Assembly (NCBI GenBank): GCA_018136815.1 | Contig: CM030940.1 | Location: 3,660,833-3,724,832, forward strand | DNA from: Isochrysis galbana | Taxonomy: Eukaryota; Haptophyta; Isochrysidales; Isochrysidaceae | Reading direction: 5' to 3' | Length of the DNA: 64,000 nucleotides | In this document: in pieces, positions 1 through 9,948 of the stretch | Position numbering within the stretch: position 1 is the stretch's first letter | Layout: the number at the start of each line of letters is the position of its first letter | Position numbers and translations under genes: made by a program | The notes under the pieces: generated by a model | The model's database searches: none | What the model was told of the DNA's origin: nothing | What the model saw: the letters and a program-made list of their open reading frames with translations, nothing else

Positions 1-1
1 G

Positions 2-1720
2 GAGGACGCACCCAAGACCAAGACGGTTACGAAGACGGTCTCTGACTGGGAGCTCATTAATGACGCCAAGGCCCTTTGGACGCGCAACCCTGCCGACATC
101 ACCGAGGAAGAGTACAAGTCATTCTATCAGTCGCTCACCAAGGACGTCGGCGAGCCGCTCACCCACACCCACTTCTCGGCCGAGGGCGAGGTGGAGTTCA
201 AGTCCATTCTGTACATCCCGAAGGAGGCGCCTCACGACTTGTACAACGACTACTACAAGAAGCAGGTGAGCGCCCCCTCCCCCCCCCGGCAGACCTGTCT
301 ACCAATGCGCACGCAGCCTAGATTGCCGCTTGCTCGCGCTCGGCCTGCGCGTGGCCCCACCCCTGCGCTTCACACATCCTGCTGCGTGTGCCACATGCAG
401 TCCAACCTCAAGCTGTACGTGCGTCGTGTCATGATCACTGACGAGTTCGACGAGTTGCTCCCGCGGTACCTCGGCTTCATCAAGGGCGTCGTCGACTCCG
501 ACTCGCTGCCGCTCAACGTCTCGCGCGAAATGCTCCAGCAAAACAAGGTCCTCAAGGTGATTGGGAAGAAGATGACCCGCAAGGCGCTTGCCATGATCAA
601 GGCGCTCGCTGATGCGGAGAAGAAGGATGACGAGGAAGAGGGCGACGAGGCCGTCGAGAAGTCGGATGAGGAGGACGAGGACGACGAGTCAGGCAAGTAC
701 GCCGAGTTCTGGAAGGCCTTCGGCAAGTACATCAAGATGGGCCTCATCGAGGACACGGCCAACCGGACGCGACTCGCCAAGCTGTTGCGCTACGCCACGT
801 CGAAGTCGGGCGACAAGGAGATCTCTCTCGAGGAGTACGTCGCCAACATGAAGGAGGACCAGAAGCACATCTACTACATCTCAGGCGAGGATAAGGACGC
901 CCTGATGAAGTCGCCGTCCGTCGAGAAACTCATCGCGATGGACTACGAGATCATTTTCATGACCGATGCGGTCGATGAGTACACGGTGCAGCACTTGACT
1001 GAATTCGAAGGCAAGAGGCTCATCAACGCGTCGCGGGAGGGACTCAAGCTCGAGGAGGGCGACAAGGACAAGAAGCGCGAGGATATGTACAAGGACATGT
1101 TCAAGCCGCTGCTCGACTACATCAAAGAGATCCTCGGCCGCAAGGTCGAGAAGGTGCTCATTTCCAAGCATCTTGTCGCCTCGCCCGTCGTCGCTCTCTC
1201 GGCCGACTACGGTTGGACTGCGCAGATGGAGAAGGTCATGAAGGCGCAGGCTTTCACTGACCAGTCCAAGTTCGAGTTCATGAAGTCCAAGCGCAACTTC
1301 GGCATTAACCCTCGCCACCCCATGATCATTGAGCTCAACAACAAGGTGCGTTGGCGCCTGCTGCCATGGGCGTGCAGCAGCCACCATACGGTGCCCCCCC
1401 CCCCCCCTTTCCCCCGCCCCCACCCCCTCTATTGCACCTCTCGTGTTCAGATTAAGGCGGGCAATGCTAACGAAGCTACGGAGGACTCGGTCATGTCGCT
1501 CTACCTCTCGGCCGTGGTTGGTGCGGGCTACCCGCTCACTCCTGAGGACGCCATGGACTTTTCGAGCCGCGTGGGACGCATCGTCTCACAGAACATTGGG
1601 GTACCGATGGATGCGGAGCTTGCACCTGAGCTCGAGGTGCCTGAGGACGTTGTCGAGGACGACGATGAGGAGGTGGAGGAAGAGGAGATGGACGGCAATG
1701 CTGAGAAGGACGAGGTCTGA
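2..1720 (+). CDS. HSP90B1: ER-resident Hsp90 (GRP94/endoplasmin), 3' part
   Basis: This is the C-terminal part of an Hsp90 chaperone; the N-terminal ATPase domain lies beyond the left edge. Exons are 2-265, 401-1345 and 1451-1720, giving 492 residues. The middle domain is clear (AEGEVEFKSIL, KLYVRRVMITDEF, GVVDSDSLPLNVSRE, NRTRLAKLLRY), as is the dimerisation domain (INPRHPMI). An acidic insert follows KALADAEKK. Assignment to the ER paralogue rests on the match to endoplasmin in the middle domain, the acidic C-terminal tail, and a C-terminus reading AEKDEV, a variant of the KDEL retrieval signal instead of the cytosolic MEEVD. Such proteins fold secretory clients in the ER lumen. Both introns (135 and 105 bp, GTGAGC and GTGCGT donors) are multiples of three without stops, so a naive reading runs straight through them. 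The family call is secure; the ER paralogue call is strong. Confidence 0.93.
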   Translation, partial: EDAPKTKTVTKTVSDWELINDAKALWTRNPADITEEEYKSFYQSLTKDVGEPLTHTHFSAEGEVEFKSILYIPKEAPHDLYNDYYKKQVSAPSPPRQTCLPMRTQPRLPLARARPARGPTPALHTSCCVCHMQSNLKLYVRRVMITDEFDELLPRYLGFIKGVVDSDSLPLNVSREMLQQNKVLKVIGKKMTRKALAMIKALADAEKKDDEEEGDEAVEKSDEEDEDDESGKYAEFWKAFGKYIKMGLIEDTANRTRLAKLLRYATSKSGDKEISLEEYVANMKEDQKHIYYISGEDKDALMKSPSVEKLIAMDYEIIFMTDAVDEYTVQHLTEFEGKRLINASREGLKLEEGDKDKKREDMYKDMFKPLLDYIKEILGRKVEKVLISKHLVASPVVALSADYGWTAQMEKVMKAQAFTDQSKFEFMKSKRNFGINPRHPMIIELNNKVRWRLLPWACSSHHTVPPPPPFPRPHPLYCTSRVQIKAGNANEATEDSVMSLYLSAVVGAGYPLTPEDAMDFSSRVGRIVSQNIGVPMDAELAPELEVPEDVVEDDDEEVEEEEMDGNAEKDEV

Positions 1721-2229
1721 GGTCACCTACGTTGACACTCGGCCGGGTGCTGAGCCGCAACACCGTCCATCGGATGCGCGTGTCGAGCCATGGCAGAGAC
1801 GAGATCGCCACTCGTCATGATGTCAACGATGCCCCAAATGGTAACCCCCTCCATCTTGGCGCATGGGCTGATGCCTAGTGCGGAACCGATGCCGCATGAT
1901 TGGTGATCCGAGACGCGACGACATGTGATGGGATTGCTGCGAGCTCGCTGCTCGCCACATAGGCAGTCGTCATCGTGAGGCGCACCCTTCCATCGGGGCC
2001 TCACCCTGAAATTATGTGGGTCTATCTATGAGCATGTCCTGCGTTAGTCTATGTACGTGTGCGACAAGTGTGTGTCAATTCGAATTCAACTCGTGCCTCA
2101 TATCCGATGAGGCGGGAAGAGATGTATCGTGTCGTGGAGGCAATAATATATGAGTGTACTAACCAGACACGCCCCTTCATGAAGCATTGCTGCCGGTCGC
2201 CGTTGACACCGCCTTAGCCCCTACCGCCA

Positions 2230-2310
2230 CTTCTCCCCTTCCCCACTGCCCCCCTCGTTCCTTTTTCTTTGGTTTCGGGGGTCGGCCCATGTACACTACT
2301 TTGGGCCTAG
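2230..2310 (-). repeat. dispersed repeat family B, head fragment
   Basis: A block around GGTTTCGGGGGTCGGCCCAT followed by ACTACTTTGGGCCTAG recurs at 22195-22262 (inverted) and 22410-22480 (same orientation). It is interpreted as the head of a dispersed nonautonomous element whose tail motif appears at 2848-2975, 22288-22400 and 60400-60496. Confidence 0.55.
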
Positions 2311-2847
2311 TGGTAGGGGGAGGGGTGGGGCGGGTCTCTTACTTATTGCTTGTTGTGATTTTGGTTGGCTGCAAGTTCGGATTCGCCGCGTTGTGGGGGG
2401 CCCGCCATTCGGCATTCGGCTTCCCCCATGGGTAGGTGTGGTTAGGGGGCGCTTCGCCTCGCGCGTTCTACCGTTCTATCCCTAGTCGCTTGTGTGTGGA
2501 TATTGTTTTCGTGTTTGGCGGTGTGTTCTATTCCCAGTCTTTCTGCTAGTCTTAATAGTTTTGGGCTTGCTTGGTGCTATTTCTATTTCGTATTTCGTCG
2601 TTGTCTTTGCGTTCGAAGTTCGAGGAGTGGGCGAAAGTCGTTGGTGGTGTCGATACGTGTTTTTGGTTGGTGGTTGGTGGCCCATATCCGCTTGGGCTCT
2701 TCTGGGCGCGTGCAGGCGTGCATCGACGGCGTTCACACCAGACGAAGGTTCCACGCCGTGCGCGCAAGTCGCATGTCGAAGTGATTGCAACTCATCACTC
2801 TCATGAAGACGGGGAAGCATGGAAACAGTACGCCGGTACGCCAGGCG

Positions 2848-2975
2848 TATGAAAAAAAATCTGAAGATTCGCTGGGCTATGGGCTACACACCTACTATCC
2901 CAAGGTACCCCTTGCTCTACTCCGACAACGCCCTTATCATCCCTCCATCCACCTCCTCCCCTGCCCTGTACGCCG
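2848..2975 (-). repeat. dispersed repeat family B, tail fragment
   Basis: The run AAAAAAAATCTGAAGATTC followed by GGGCTACACACCTACT and a pyrimidine-rich body recurs at 22288-22400 and, inverted, at 60400-60496. Read on the minus strand the element ends in TCTTCAGA plus eight T residues, the same kind of oligo-T terminus seen on other retroposons in this window. Confidence 0.6.
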
Positions 2976-3525
2976 GGCGTATATGTATATGTAAGGACCA
3001 AGCACCAAGCATTCGTTCGGTTATTATTGTAAGCTCGATAAATAATAAATAATGTAGCATTGCATAATATTGAATATTATATTGTGAACTCGGAAAGGGC
3101 CTGAAAGCTGCTGAAAGGGACCTTAGTTAGTAATACATATATTGCATTGCAAAAAAATGCTTTAAGGGAATATAAAACCTCCCGGAAACTGTTATCGGAT
3201 GTGCATCTGACGAAACCTGCCTCGAATGGGCGCGATAGATGGCGCTAGCCGCGAGCTCGGCCTCTGAGGAGGCGCGGTCTTCGGTCTTCGGGAGTGGTGG
3301 TGGGCAGAGCGGGCAGGAGGCCCGCTTCTGCAGTTCTGCAGGAGGAGGGGCCTTGGGCCCCTTTGGTGGGCCCGGCGCGGGACGCGTCGACTTCGATTCT
3401 ACACCTGACGGATCGAGCATGACACACCTGCAGCAGCAGATGCATCCATGCCACCGCTCGTGCAGGCGTCTCGATCGGCGTCCGCTATGCGCATTCCGCC
3501 CTCCCCGTTCATCAGCGGCGTTTCT

Positions 3526-3856
3526 GCGCCACTGCTGAAGTCGGGCGTGCGGCGTGCAAAGGGCCACCTCTGCTGCCCCGGCAGCATCTGGGCCGTTCGT
3601 CGCTGCAGCACTCTCGCAAGCTGCAGCACTCCCGCAACACTGGGAATGCGTGACGCTAAGCCTTCGCCTTCTGAAGGAGCCCAGCCGGAGAGCGCCTGAC
3701 TCACCACTGGTTGCCAAATCTGCGACACCACTGACTTCGGCGCTCGACTGGCGCGACCTCTGCGGTCTCAGCAGCATCTTCGCAGTTTGTCGCTGCAGCA
3801 CTCCAGCAACCCCGGGAGTGCGCAACGCTACCCCTTCGCCGTCTGAAGGAGCCTAG
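3526..3856. repeat. diverged tandem duplication of about 190 bp
   Basis: Two successive units share GTCGCTGCAGCACTC, GCGTGACGCTA/GCGCAACGCTA and CTTCGCC-TCTGAAGGAGCC. The units lie at about 3526-3690 and 3718-3856. Open frames run across it on both strands, but no protein family is recognisable. Confidence 0.6.
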
Positions 3857-4049
3857 GCCCCAGACATGACCATGAATGCAAGCCGGGGCGCTCAGATGAT
3901 CAGATGACCCGCCCGCCCGCCCCCGGGCTCTGCCGGGGTCTCTGCAGGCCCTACAGGGACATCTTCACCTGCGTCTTCACCTGCGTCGGCGTCGGCGTGC
4001 GGCATCGGCCAGCGGCTCAGTGCAGGTGCGCATCTTCCCAGTTGAAATT

Positions 4050-4280
4050 TTTTATTGGGGGCGCGGGCCACCGGACCATATCTAAGCCCTTCACCCCTAT
4101 CCCCCTAGTAGCATGCACAATGCACAGACAGGGGGAGTCGCCTGATGGCGGGGGGGAAAGGGCCGGGGGAGTGGGGGTGAAGAAAGTATAAAGTATTGAA
4201 GGTATTGCTGCGTGAGTAGAAAGCAGAGGGTCCACGGCCGCGTGTGCGGTGAGACTATTAAGAAATTAATTTGATTAATC
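4050..4280 (+). repeat. retroposon family A, tail fragment
   Basis: The sequence from GCGCGGGCCACCGGACCA through the block ending GTGCGGTGAGACTATTAAGAA matches 30045-30255 and, inverted, 31340-31560. It is a 5'-truncated copy carrying only the 3' third of the family. Confidence 0.7.
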
Positions 4281-4685
4281 TACTTTCTGATTTCTGCCTT
4301 TCTGCTGCTGCTGGTCGCCAACCAAGGCTTGCTTGCACACGCAAGCATGCAAGTGCCTGCCGGCTTCCCGGCCATTTGGATTTACGCCAAGCCCTTGATG
4401 TCGGTAGACGTCAAGGAGCAAATGAAGGCCGCGGAGGTGGCCGACTTGTACCCACGAACCACGAAGAAAGAGAACAGGGGCGGACCCAGCATCTGTCTGG
4501 CGTTGGCTTTGTTTGGCTCTCTTTCTCTTTCTCTTTCTCTTTCTCACCCTACTCACTCCCAAGCCTATTTTAAGACGTTTCCTCTCGACGGATCTCCTCC
4601 CCGCCGCTCTCCCAGCAGCACTCGCATCCACCGCCGCCCCCTTCCTCCCCCCCCCCCTGCCCGCCCGCCCCCCTCCGCCCCTACG

Positions 4686-6576
4686 ATGGCCGAGGGCGCT
4701 CTGCCCAAGGCGGTGCAGACAGCGCGCTGGCGCGCGATCCGTGGGCAGCCAGGCAACCAGGCGTGCGCCGAGTGCGCCTCTCCCTCTGTCGACTGGATGG
4801 TCCTTGAGTACGGAGTACTCGTGTGCATCCGATGTGCTGGCGCCCACCGCTCTCTCGGCTCTCACATCTCAAAGGTGCGCTCGATCGAGCTGGACGAGTT
4901 CACCGATTCGGAGCTGCTCTGGGCCGCCGCGATGGGGAACGCTAAGTCGAACCGCATCTTCGAGGCTGCTCTCCCGACGCGCATCCGGCGGCCAGCACCC
5001 GACGCCACGGACACGGTTCGCAGGCAGTGGCTGATTGCAAAGTATGATGAACAGCGCTTCGTTGAGGGGGTGGTACTGGCCGACCCACCTCCGCACGAGC
5101 GCTGCTCAGGCTGGCTGCAGAAGCGTGCCGACGTCATGCCAGTGTGGCGCGCACGCTTCTTCGCCATCCGTGCCGACGGAAGGCTTCACTACTTTTCAGA
5201 CAGCTCAATGACAGCGCACAGCTGTCGTGGCAGTTTTCCTCTGGCAGGATGCGCGGTCGAGGAGGACGCGTCCGACGCGCTCCAATTCAAGCTGGTTATC
5301 CAACACCGTACCAAGGGCACTCGCTCCCTCAGATTGATGGCCACCTCGCAATCTGATGCCGCGCGCTGGATCTGGGCGTTTTATCAGGCTGGGCCCAGCG
5401 CTGCCCCCAGTGTGCCTCCCATGGAGGCATCAAGTCGTGCGTCGACAGCCGGGGATCCTGCCGCGGCATCGGCAGGGCTTGAGGGGGACAACGTGGAGAG
5501 GTACAAGCGCCACGTGCTAGACCTCAAGGGGGCAGGGCGTGACCGCTCGTCATCGGATTATGCCGCCTTTGAGCGCGAACGTTCTGCGGCGCAGTTGGCC
5601 CACATCCGCGAGCCGTTACCGGCGGGCGCCGCAGTGCGTGTAGTGTGCGTACGCCACGGGATGGGACATCACAATGACGGGTACGAGACGGCGTCCTTTA
5701 TGAATCGCGATGCCGAGCTTAACGTGGTCGGGCTGAAGCAGGCCGAGAGAACTGGCAGGATGCTGTACGCATTGCGCCCCTCACCACCTAGAGCGGCTCG
5801 CAGTGCAACCATGCCCCTCACCCATCCCGGGCCTGTCGCACTTTGTAGCCCAACTCTCCCCATGGTGTTATGGACGACTCACGCGATCCCGTCCCACGCC
5901 CCCGTGTAGTCGGTCAACCGGCTTGCTCGACGCACTCGACACGTTCGTCGTCATCTCACCGATGCGCCGAACCCTACAGACGGCGATCGCACTCTTCGGC
6001 TCCGACGCATGGGAGTTGCCAACGGTCGTGCAGCCCCTTGCCGCTGAGACGAGTCTAGCTAGCCGTTTCACGGCCCCTGGGTTAGCAAAGAAGATCGTGG
6101 CCAACGTGCAGCAAGGCGACCATGGATCCACTCCCGATGCCTTGCGCCTTTTGTTCCCGAGCGACAAGCACCCGCAGTTCGACTTTGGCCCAGTGGATGA
6201 TTATTGTCGCTTGATGGGCGAGCGCTGGTCGCCGGGCGGCGCCGATGATGGCCGATGGTGGCATCATGGCAGCGAGATTGGCTATGAGAATTGTGCAGCC
6301 GATGCCGAGGCTCGCGCCGCGGCTTTGCGGCTGTGGCTGGCACAAGAGGCGGCAGCTCGCGGCACCAAGACCATCTTGCTAGTCTCGCATGGGGGCATCC
6401 TCAAGCTCGCCTTCAGCACGCGCGCCTTTGCCAACGCAGAGTTCCGCTGCTTCGAGCTGTCGCCTCAAGGAGAGGTACTCGCCCCACTGCACTCTGGTAG
6501 AGACACGTCGATTGACCGTGCCACCGTGCCACCTCCACCTCGTGAGGTCGGCCTCGAGTCGCTTTCTGCAAGATGA
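4686..6576 (+). CDS. ArfGAP-PH-histidine phosphatase fusion protein
   Basis: Exons are 4686-5764 and 5910-6576 (intron 145 bp, GTACGC...GTGTAG), coding for 581 residues. Residues 15-130 form an ArfGAP zinc finger with C27xxC30-x16-C47xxC50 and the arginine-finger context AHRSLG (Arg55). Residues 140-240 form a PH domain (SGWLQKRADVMPVWRARFF ... RWIWAFYQ). From residue 318 comes a phosphoglycerate-mutase/histidine-phosphatase fold: RHG at 323-325, SPMRRTLQTA after the intron, and the second catalytic His in LLVSHGGIL. ArfGAPs stimulate GTP hydrolysis on Arf GTPases at membranes and PH domains bind phosphoinositides. The third domain would add an acid-phosphatase-like activity on an unknown substrate. 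The intron sits inside the phosphatase domain and the coding frame is continuous across the PH-phosphatase linker, so the fusion is not an artefact of joining two genes. The start was chosen at MAEGALPK, next to the zinc finger and after a CT-rich leader. Confidence 0.85.
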
Positions 6577-6880
6577 GTAGTAGCTAGTAACTCTTGCATT
6601 GGAGATCGACGGCGTGTAGCTTACGCAGGATGTGTGACCACACCCTACCTTGCCAACTATCTTGGTGTTTAGGTGTGCAGGAAGATGTGAACTAGGTTGT
6701 AGGGCGTCTGGTTTCATAGTCATGCATAGTTCGCTAGCCTAGCATAGCTCATTGTCGTAGCGACTGACGTTTACGCGGCGCGGCGGCCCGCGCGCAGAGG
6801 CGAGAATGAGCGGGCTTGCGATGAGCACTGTGCTTCTGGCGCCTCCGGCGTCATAGAAATAGAACAACGGTGGCAGCAAC

Positions 6881-7325
6881 TAAGTTTGTAATTAGTTCGC
6901 CCATGGGGGGGCACGAGCCCCCCCTCTCTCCACTCCTCCCCTGCCATGGGGGAGGAACCACCCACTCTCCTGGCATGCCTGATGGCTTGCCAGGAGCACA
7001 CTGCCCTGCTGACCCATCCCTCTCCCCACAGGCACGCCTGATTCGCCCGCCCTGGCCAGTCGTGGCCAGCCGATCCCTCTGACTGACCAGCCCCTCCTCC
7101 GCCTGGGCCCCCTTGCATCAGTTGATCAGGACCCCCTAGCCGGCTCCAGTCGACTTGCAGGGGCGCGGAGCGCCAGCGAGGGAGTGGCAGGAGGGGCCAG
7201 GGCCATGCCCCAGCTTCACCTACCCCCTGAGCTGTGCTCCCAGGCCCCTGCAGGCCACCTGGGGACCTGAAGTCCTGAAGATGGAAGATGGGCCGCAGGC
7301 GCGCTCCATGGGCCCGCGCCGCAGA
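6881..7325 (+). repeat. retroposon family A copy, head and body
   Basis: It begins with the palindromic head AACTAAGT...ATTAGTTCGCCCATGG and continues with GGCATGCCTGATGGCTTGCC and the GGCACGCCTG block, matching 29458-29900 almost base for base at several places. The 3' tail present at 30040-30255 is not attached here. Confidence 0.7.
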
Positions 7326-7702
7326 GAAGAGAGGAGGAAGAGGGAAGAGGGAAGGGAGGGGGGAGCGGCAGCTCTCTCTCCCCTCAGGCATTTACGTGTC
7401 TTCTCGCCCTATTTGGGTAAGAGAAGACGGGGGCGCCAAGGCCAGGAGGGAAGGGCCGCGGCTCGCCGCTCGCCGCGGCAACTCGCTCCGGCGAGAGAGA
7501 TTAGTTAGCGCTCTGGGCTCCTATTTCCTATTTCACGAGTGCCCCTCCCGCCCTGCGTTGTTTTTACCCAAGAGGGAGAGGGGTTTCCCCCCAGCGTGGA
7601 CTCGAGGAGAGGACGCGCTGGGGTGCGCGGGGTCGGTGCGTGCACTAGAGGCAATCGTGTCGTGAATCACGATTGGACGATTGGACACCGGCTGCTTCGC
7701 AA

Positions 7703-8068
7703 GTCGCGTTCCGTCAAAAGAGGGCCAGGTGATTGTTTTTTTTCACCCAGAGGTGCATGTTTTCTTTTTCAACCCAGTCTTCGGAATACTATTATTATAA
7801 ATACGGGTACACAGCTAATCACGACATACAGGACGCGGCGCGTGAGCATAGGAACTCTCTCTCTCCCCCCCCCCCCTTCCCCAAAACACACGGTAACCCC
7901 AAAGCTACTGAGTTTTCATCCTTTTCGTCTTTTTCTCACACCCCTCCTCCTCGATGTCGTTCTTCTGGCGGGCGACGATGTCGCTTGGCTGATCTTTGGT
8001 GGCGAGGTCCGTGACGCGTGCGAGGACGGCCTTCTTGTTCTCCATGTAGAGTTTGCCAGCTGCTCGGT
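7703..8068 (-). pseudogene. duplicated 3' fragment of the unknown gene at 63363-64000
   Basis: The segment from GTCGCGTTCCGTCAAAAGAG to GCCAGCTGCTCGGT is nearly identical to 63243-63646, with small indels and substitutions. On the minus strand it still encodes the C-terminal residues LYMENKKAVLARVTDLA... and IEEEGCEKKTKRMKTQ, here followed by a stop. The copy stops abruptly at the 5' side, next to a MITE end, so it is a truncated duplicate. Confidence 0.8.
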
Positions 8069-8100
8069 CTAATATACACCCATTTCCAGTGTAATAATAC

Positions 8101-8190
8101 CCTAAAAATCGCGTGATAAAAGATTATAAAACCTCAATCTTGACTTAGTGAATTTTCACCCTTAGAAGTTAAAAGGCGTGTTTGACCGCC
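8101..8190 (+). repeat. MITE terminus (TAGGGCGGTCAAA family), right end
   Basis: It contains CCTCAATCTTGACTTAGTGA, TTTTCACCCTTAGAAGTT and the terminus TGTTTGACCGCCCTA. The reverse complement matches 14642-14725 along its whole length. Related termini occur at 10409, 10655, 11020-11063 and 59375-59404. Confidence 0.65.
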
Positions 8191-8776
8191 CTACCATAGG
8201 GGAGGAATGTTGGGCCAAGGGACAAGGCTGACAAGGGATGCGCACAGATGCAAATGCAAAGGCAAAGGCAAAGGCAATAAAGGCGTCCACAAAGAATACG
8301 CCCCAGCCGTTAACCCCTACTCGCTCCGCACCTGCGAATGCGAGGAAGAGCGCCAGGCCCGCCTCAACCGCGAACAGCAACGTAAGGCGTAAGGTGGCAC
8401 CACCAAAGCCAAAGCGCACCCTCACCCTCCATCCTTATTCTCTCCAACCTCCATCCATGAACCATGAAGCGATCGATACTGACGCGGCACGCGGCGGCGG
8501 CATGCACCAGATTCCCAATGGGCAAGTGCCCGATGGATGTTAAAGGGAAACATTGCAACCGTTCGCACAACTACGACAAGGCCTGGGAAGACGACACATG
8601 CATATGCCTCGTACCATGCGCATTTCCGCGGATGGAACGATGGAACTGACTTATTTTGAGCTCTGCTCCGTTTTTCCTGATCTGGCTTACGGGTGCAGTC
8701 TAAAACTAGAGTCCCTACTCCTATGGTTCTTGGTGAAGTGAGTCAAGGGGCGGGCGGCGCTGGCGGCGGCGGCGCG

Positions 8777-9948
8777 ATGGCGGAGGGGGCGCGCGCGCGG
8801 CTGACAGAGCTCGAGGTGCGCCTGCCGTGGACGAGCGTGAAGAAGTCGTGGGGTCCGCGGCGCGAGCAGTGGGTGAGCCAGGTCCTCTCTACCCTCGCGT
8901 GCGACACCCTCGCCAACCTCGTCCTCCTCCTCGAGGGAGCCATCAAGACGGAGACCTTCGACCCCAGCTGGCCGGATGTGAGAGACGAGTGGAAGGCACG
9001 AGTGAGCGCGGCGCGTACGCCCGAGGCGATCGATCAGGTAGTGATGCAGCTGGAACGCGCCATTCAGTGGAAGGGTATCCAGCTCAACCGGGCCGGTACC
9101 ATCGCTCGACCGCTCCCGGCGCCATCGATCTGCGATGATCCATCTCTCCCACCGCCGGATGGGATACCACGCGCCTCGCTCCGCATCATGCTGATCCTGC
9201 GCGCCATGGGCATCCGCTCCTACTCGCCGGCGGTTGTGATTCAATTGTGCGCGGCCCAGCTGCCATGCGCCGCCCCCAGACGGCCCGAGCTTTCCGGATC
9301 ACTCTCACATATGTGCAAGGAACTGCTAGCGGCCGAGTCCTGCCCGTTGTGCTTGGAGACTGGCATCGGCCTGCTCATTGCTTTCTCAAGTCTTCCTTCC
9401 CGATCACGTCCCTTCTGGAAGATACGAAATCATGCATGCATACGGCGCAGAACTGCTCCTAGACGCCTCGCATTATGCGCGCGCACGGCAGTTGCGTGAA
9501 GTACAGGGGGAAAGCGGCAACGGCGGGTCGAAGAAGCGGCCACTTGAGCCGACAATTCTGCCAGATGTCGATGGGATTATTGAGCGGGCCGATGTGGCTC
9601 TTGCGGTGCGCACAGATGCTAGCCTAGGGCCAGTGATCCGCCTTTGTTCGCCTGCTTGGTCCTTCGGGGCTCCCCAACTCTTCACTTACAACTTGTGCTA
9701 TGCAACCATATCAGGTGCGCACCCGAATGTCACGCCTATTTGTTCGGCCACCGCCACGCGAGATGCTGGCGCAGCACGCGGCAGAGTGCAACTTGCAGCC
9801 ATTACCACTGCTTGCATCGAGGCAGGCCGAGGTCCAACTACCCTCGACTAAGGACTGCTTACCTGCATCGCGAAGCATTGTGCAACGCGGACTGCTGGAT
9901 GCGGACGAGGAAGGGGCGGTAGGAGCGCTCGAGGATTTGACATGGTGA
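8777..9948 (+). CDS. TAF9: TAF9-like TFIID/SAGA histone-fold protein with extra N-terminal domain
   Basis: Exons are 8777-9246, 9422-9605 and 9715-9948, coding for about 295 residues. The histone fold begins at about residue 135 (ILRAMGIRSYSPAVVIQL, then across intron 1 YEIMHAYGAELLLDASHYA), continues with IIERADVALA, and across intron 2 reaches PPPREMLAQHAAECNLQPLPL. This order matches TAF9 (MGI..Y.P.VI.Q, histone-fold helices, DV.LA, PPPR, TPLPLI). TAF9 pairs with TAF6 in TFIID and SAGA. An insertion of about 27 residues lies between the second and third helices. Residues 1-110 are not part of TAF9: two similar helical units, each with a W..V...W core followed by L..L...LE.AI. They recall WSTF/MBD9-type chromatin-remodeller motifs, but that is only a resemblance. 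Splice sites were chosen because they give gap-free alignment to TAF9. Confidence 0.75.

Larger units (their letters stand above)
1721..4685. other. intergenic region with repeat fragments
   Basis: No gene is recognised here. The stretch holds the GRP94 3' flank, two fragments of a dispersed repeat (near 2230-2310 and 2848-2975), a diverged tandem duplication (3526-3856) and the tail of another repeat family (about 4050-4280). A CT-rich run (4510-4680) precedes the next start codon. An open stretch at 4329-4500, in frame with the downstream ArfGAP start, contains residues AIWIYAKPLMSVDVKEQMKAA. I do not recognise it; it could be an upstream exon or a remnant. Confidence 0.6.
6577..8776. other. 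intergenic region dominated by mobile fragments
   Basis: No intact gene is recognised. Contents in order: ArfGAP-fusion 3' flank, a family A retroposon copy (6881-7325), a purine-rich stretch with unclear open frames (7326-7700), a duplicated gene fragment (7703-8068), a MITE end (8101-8190), a short GCAAAG-type hexamer run (8246-8275), and the upstream region of the TAF9-like gene. An open frame at 8238-8543 is Ala/Lys-rich and unrecognised. Confidence 0.6.

Noticed and set aside
8238-8543. Ala/Lys-rich open frame upstream of the TAF9-like gene
   Set aside because: Driven by a GCAAAG hexamer repeat and lacking any recognisable domain.
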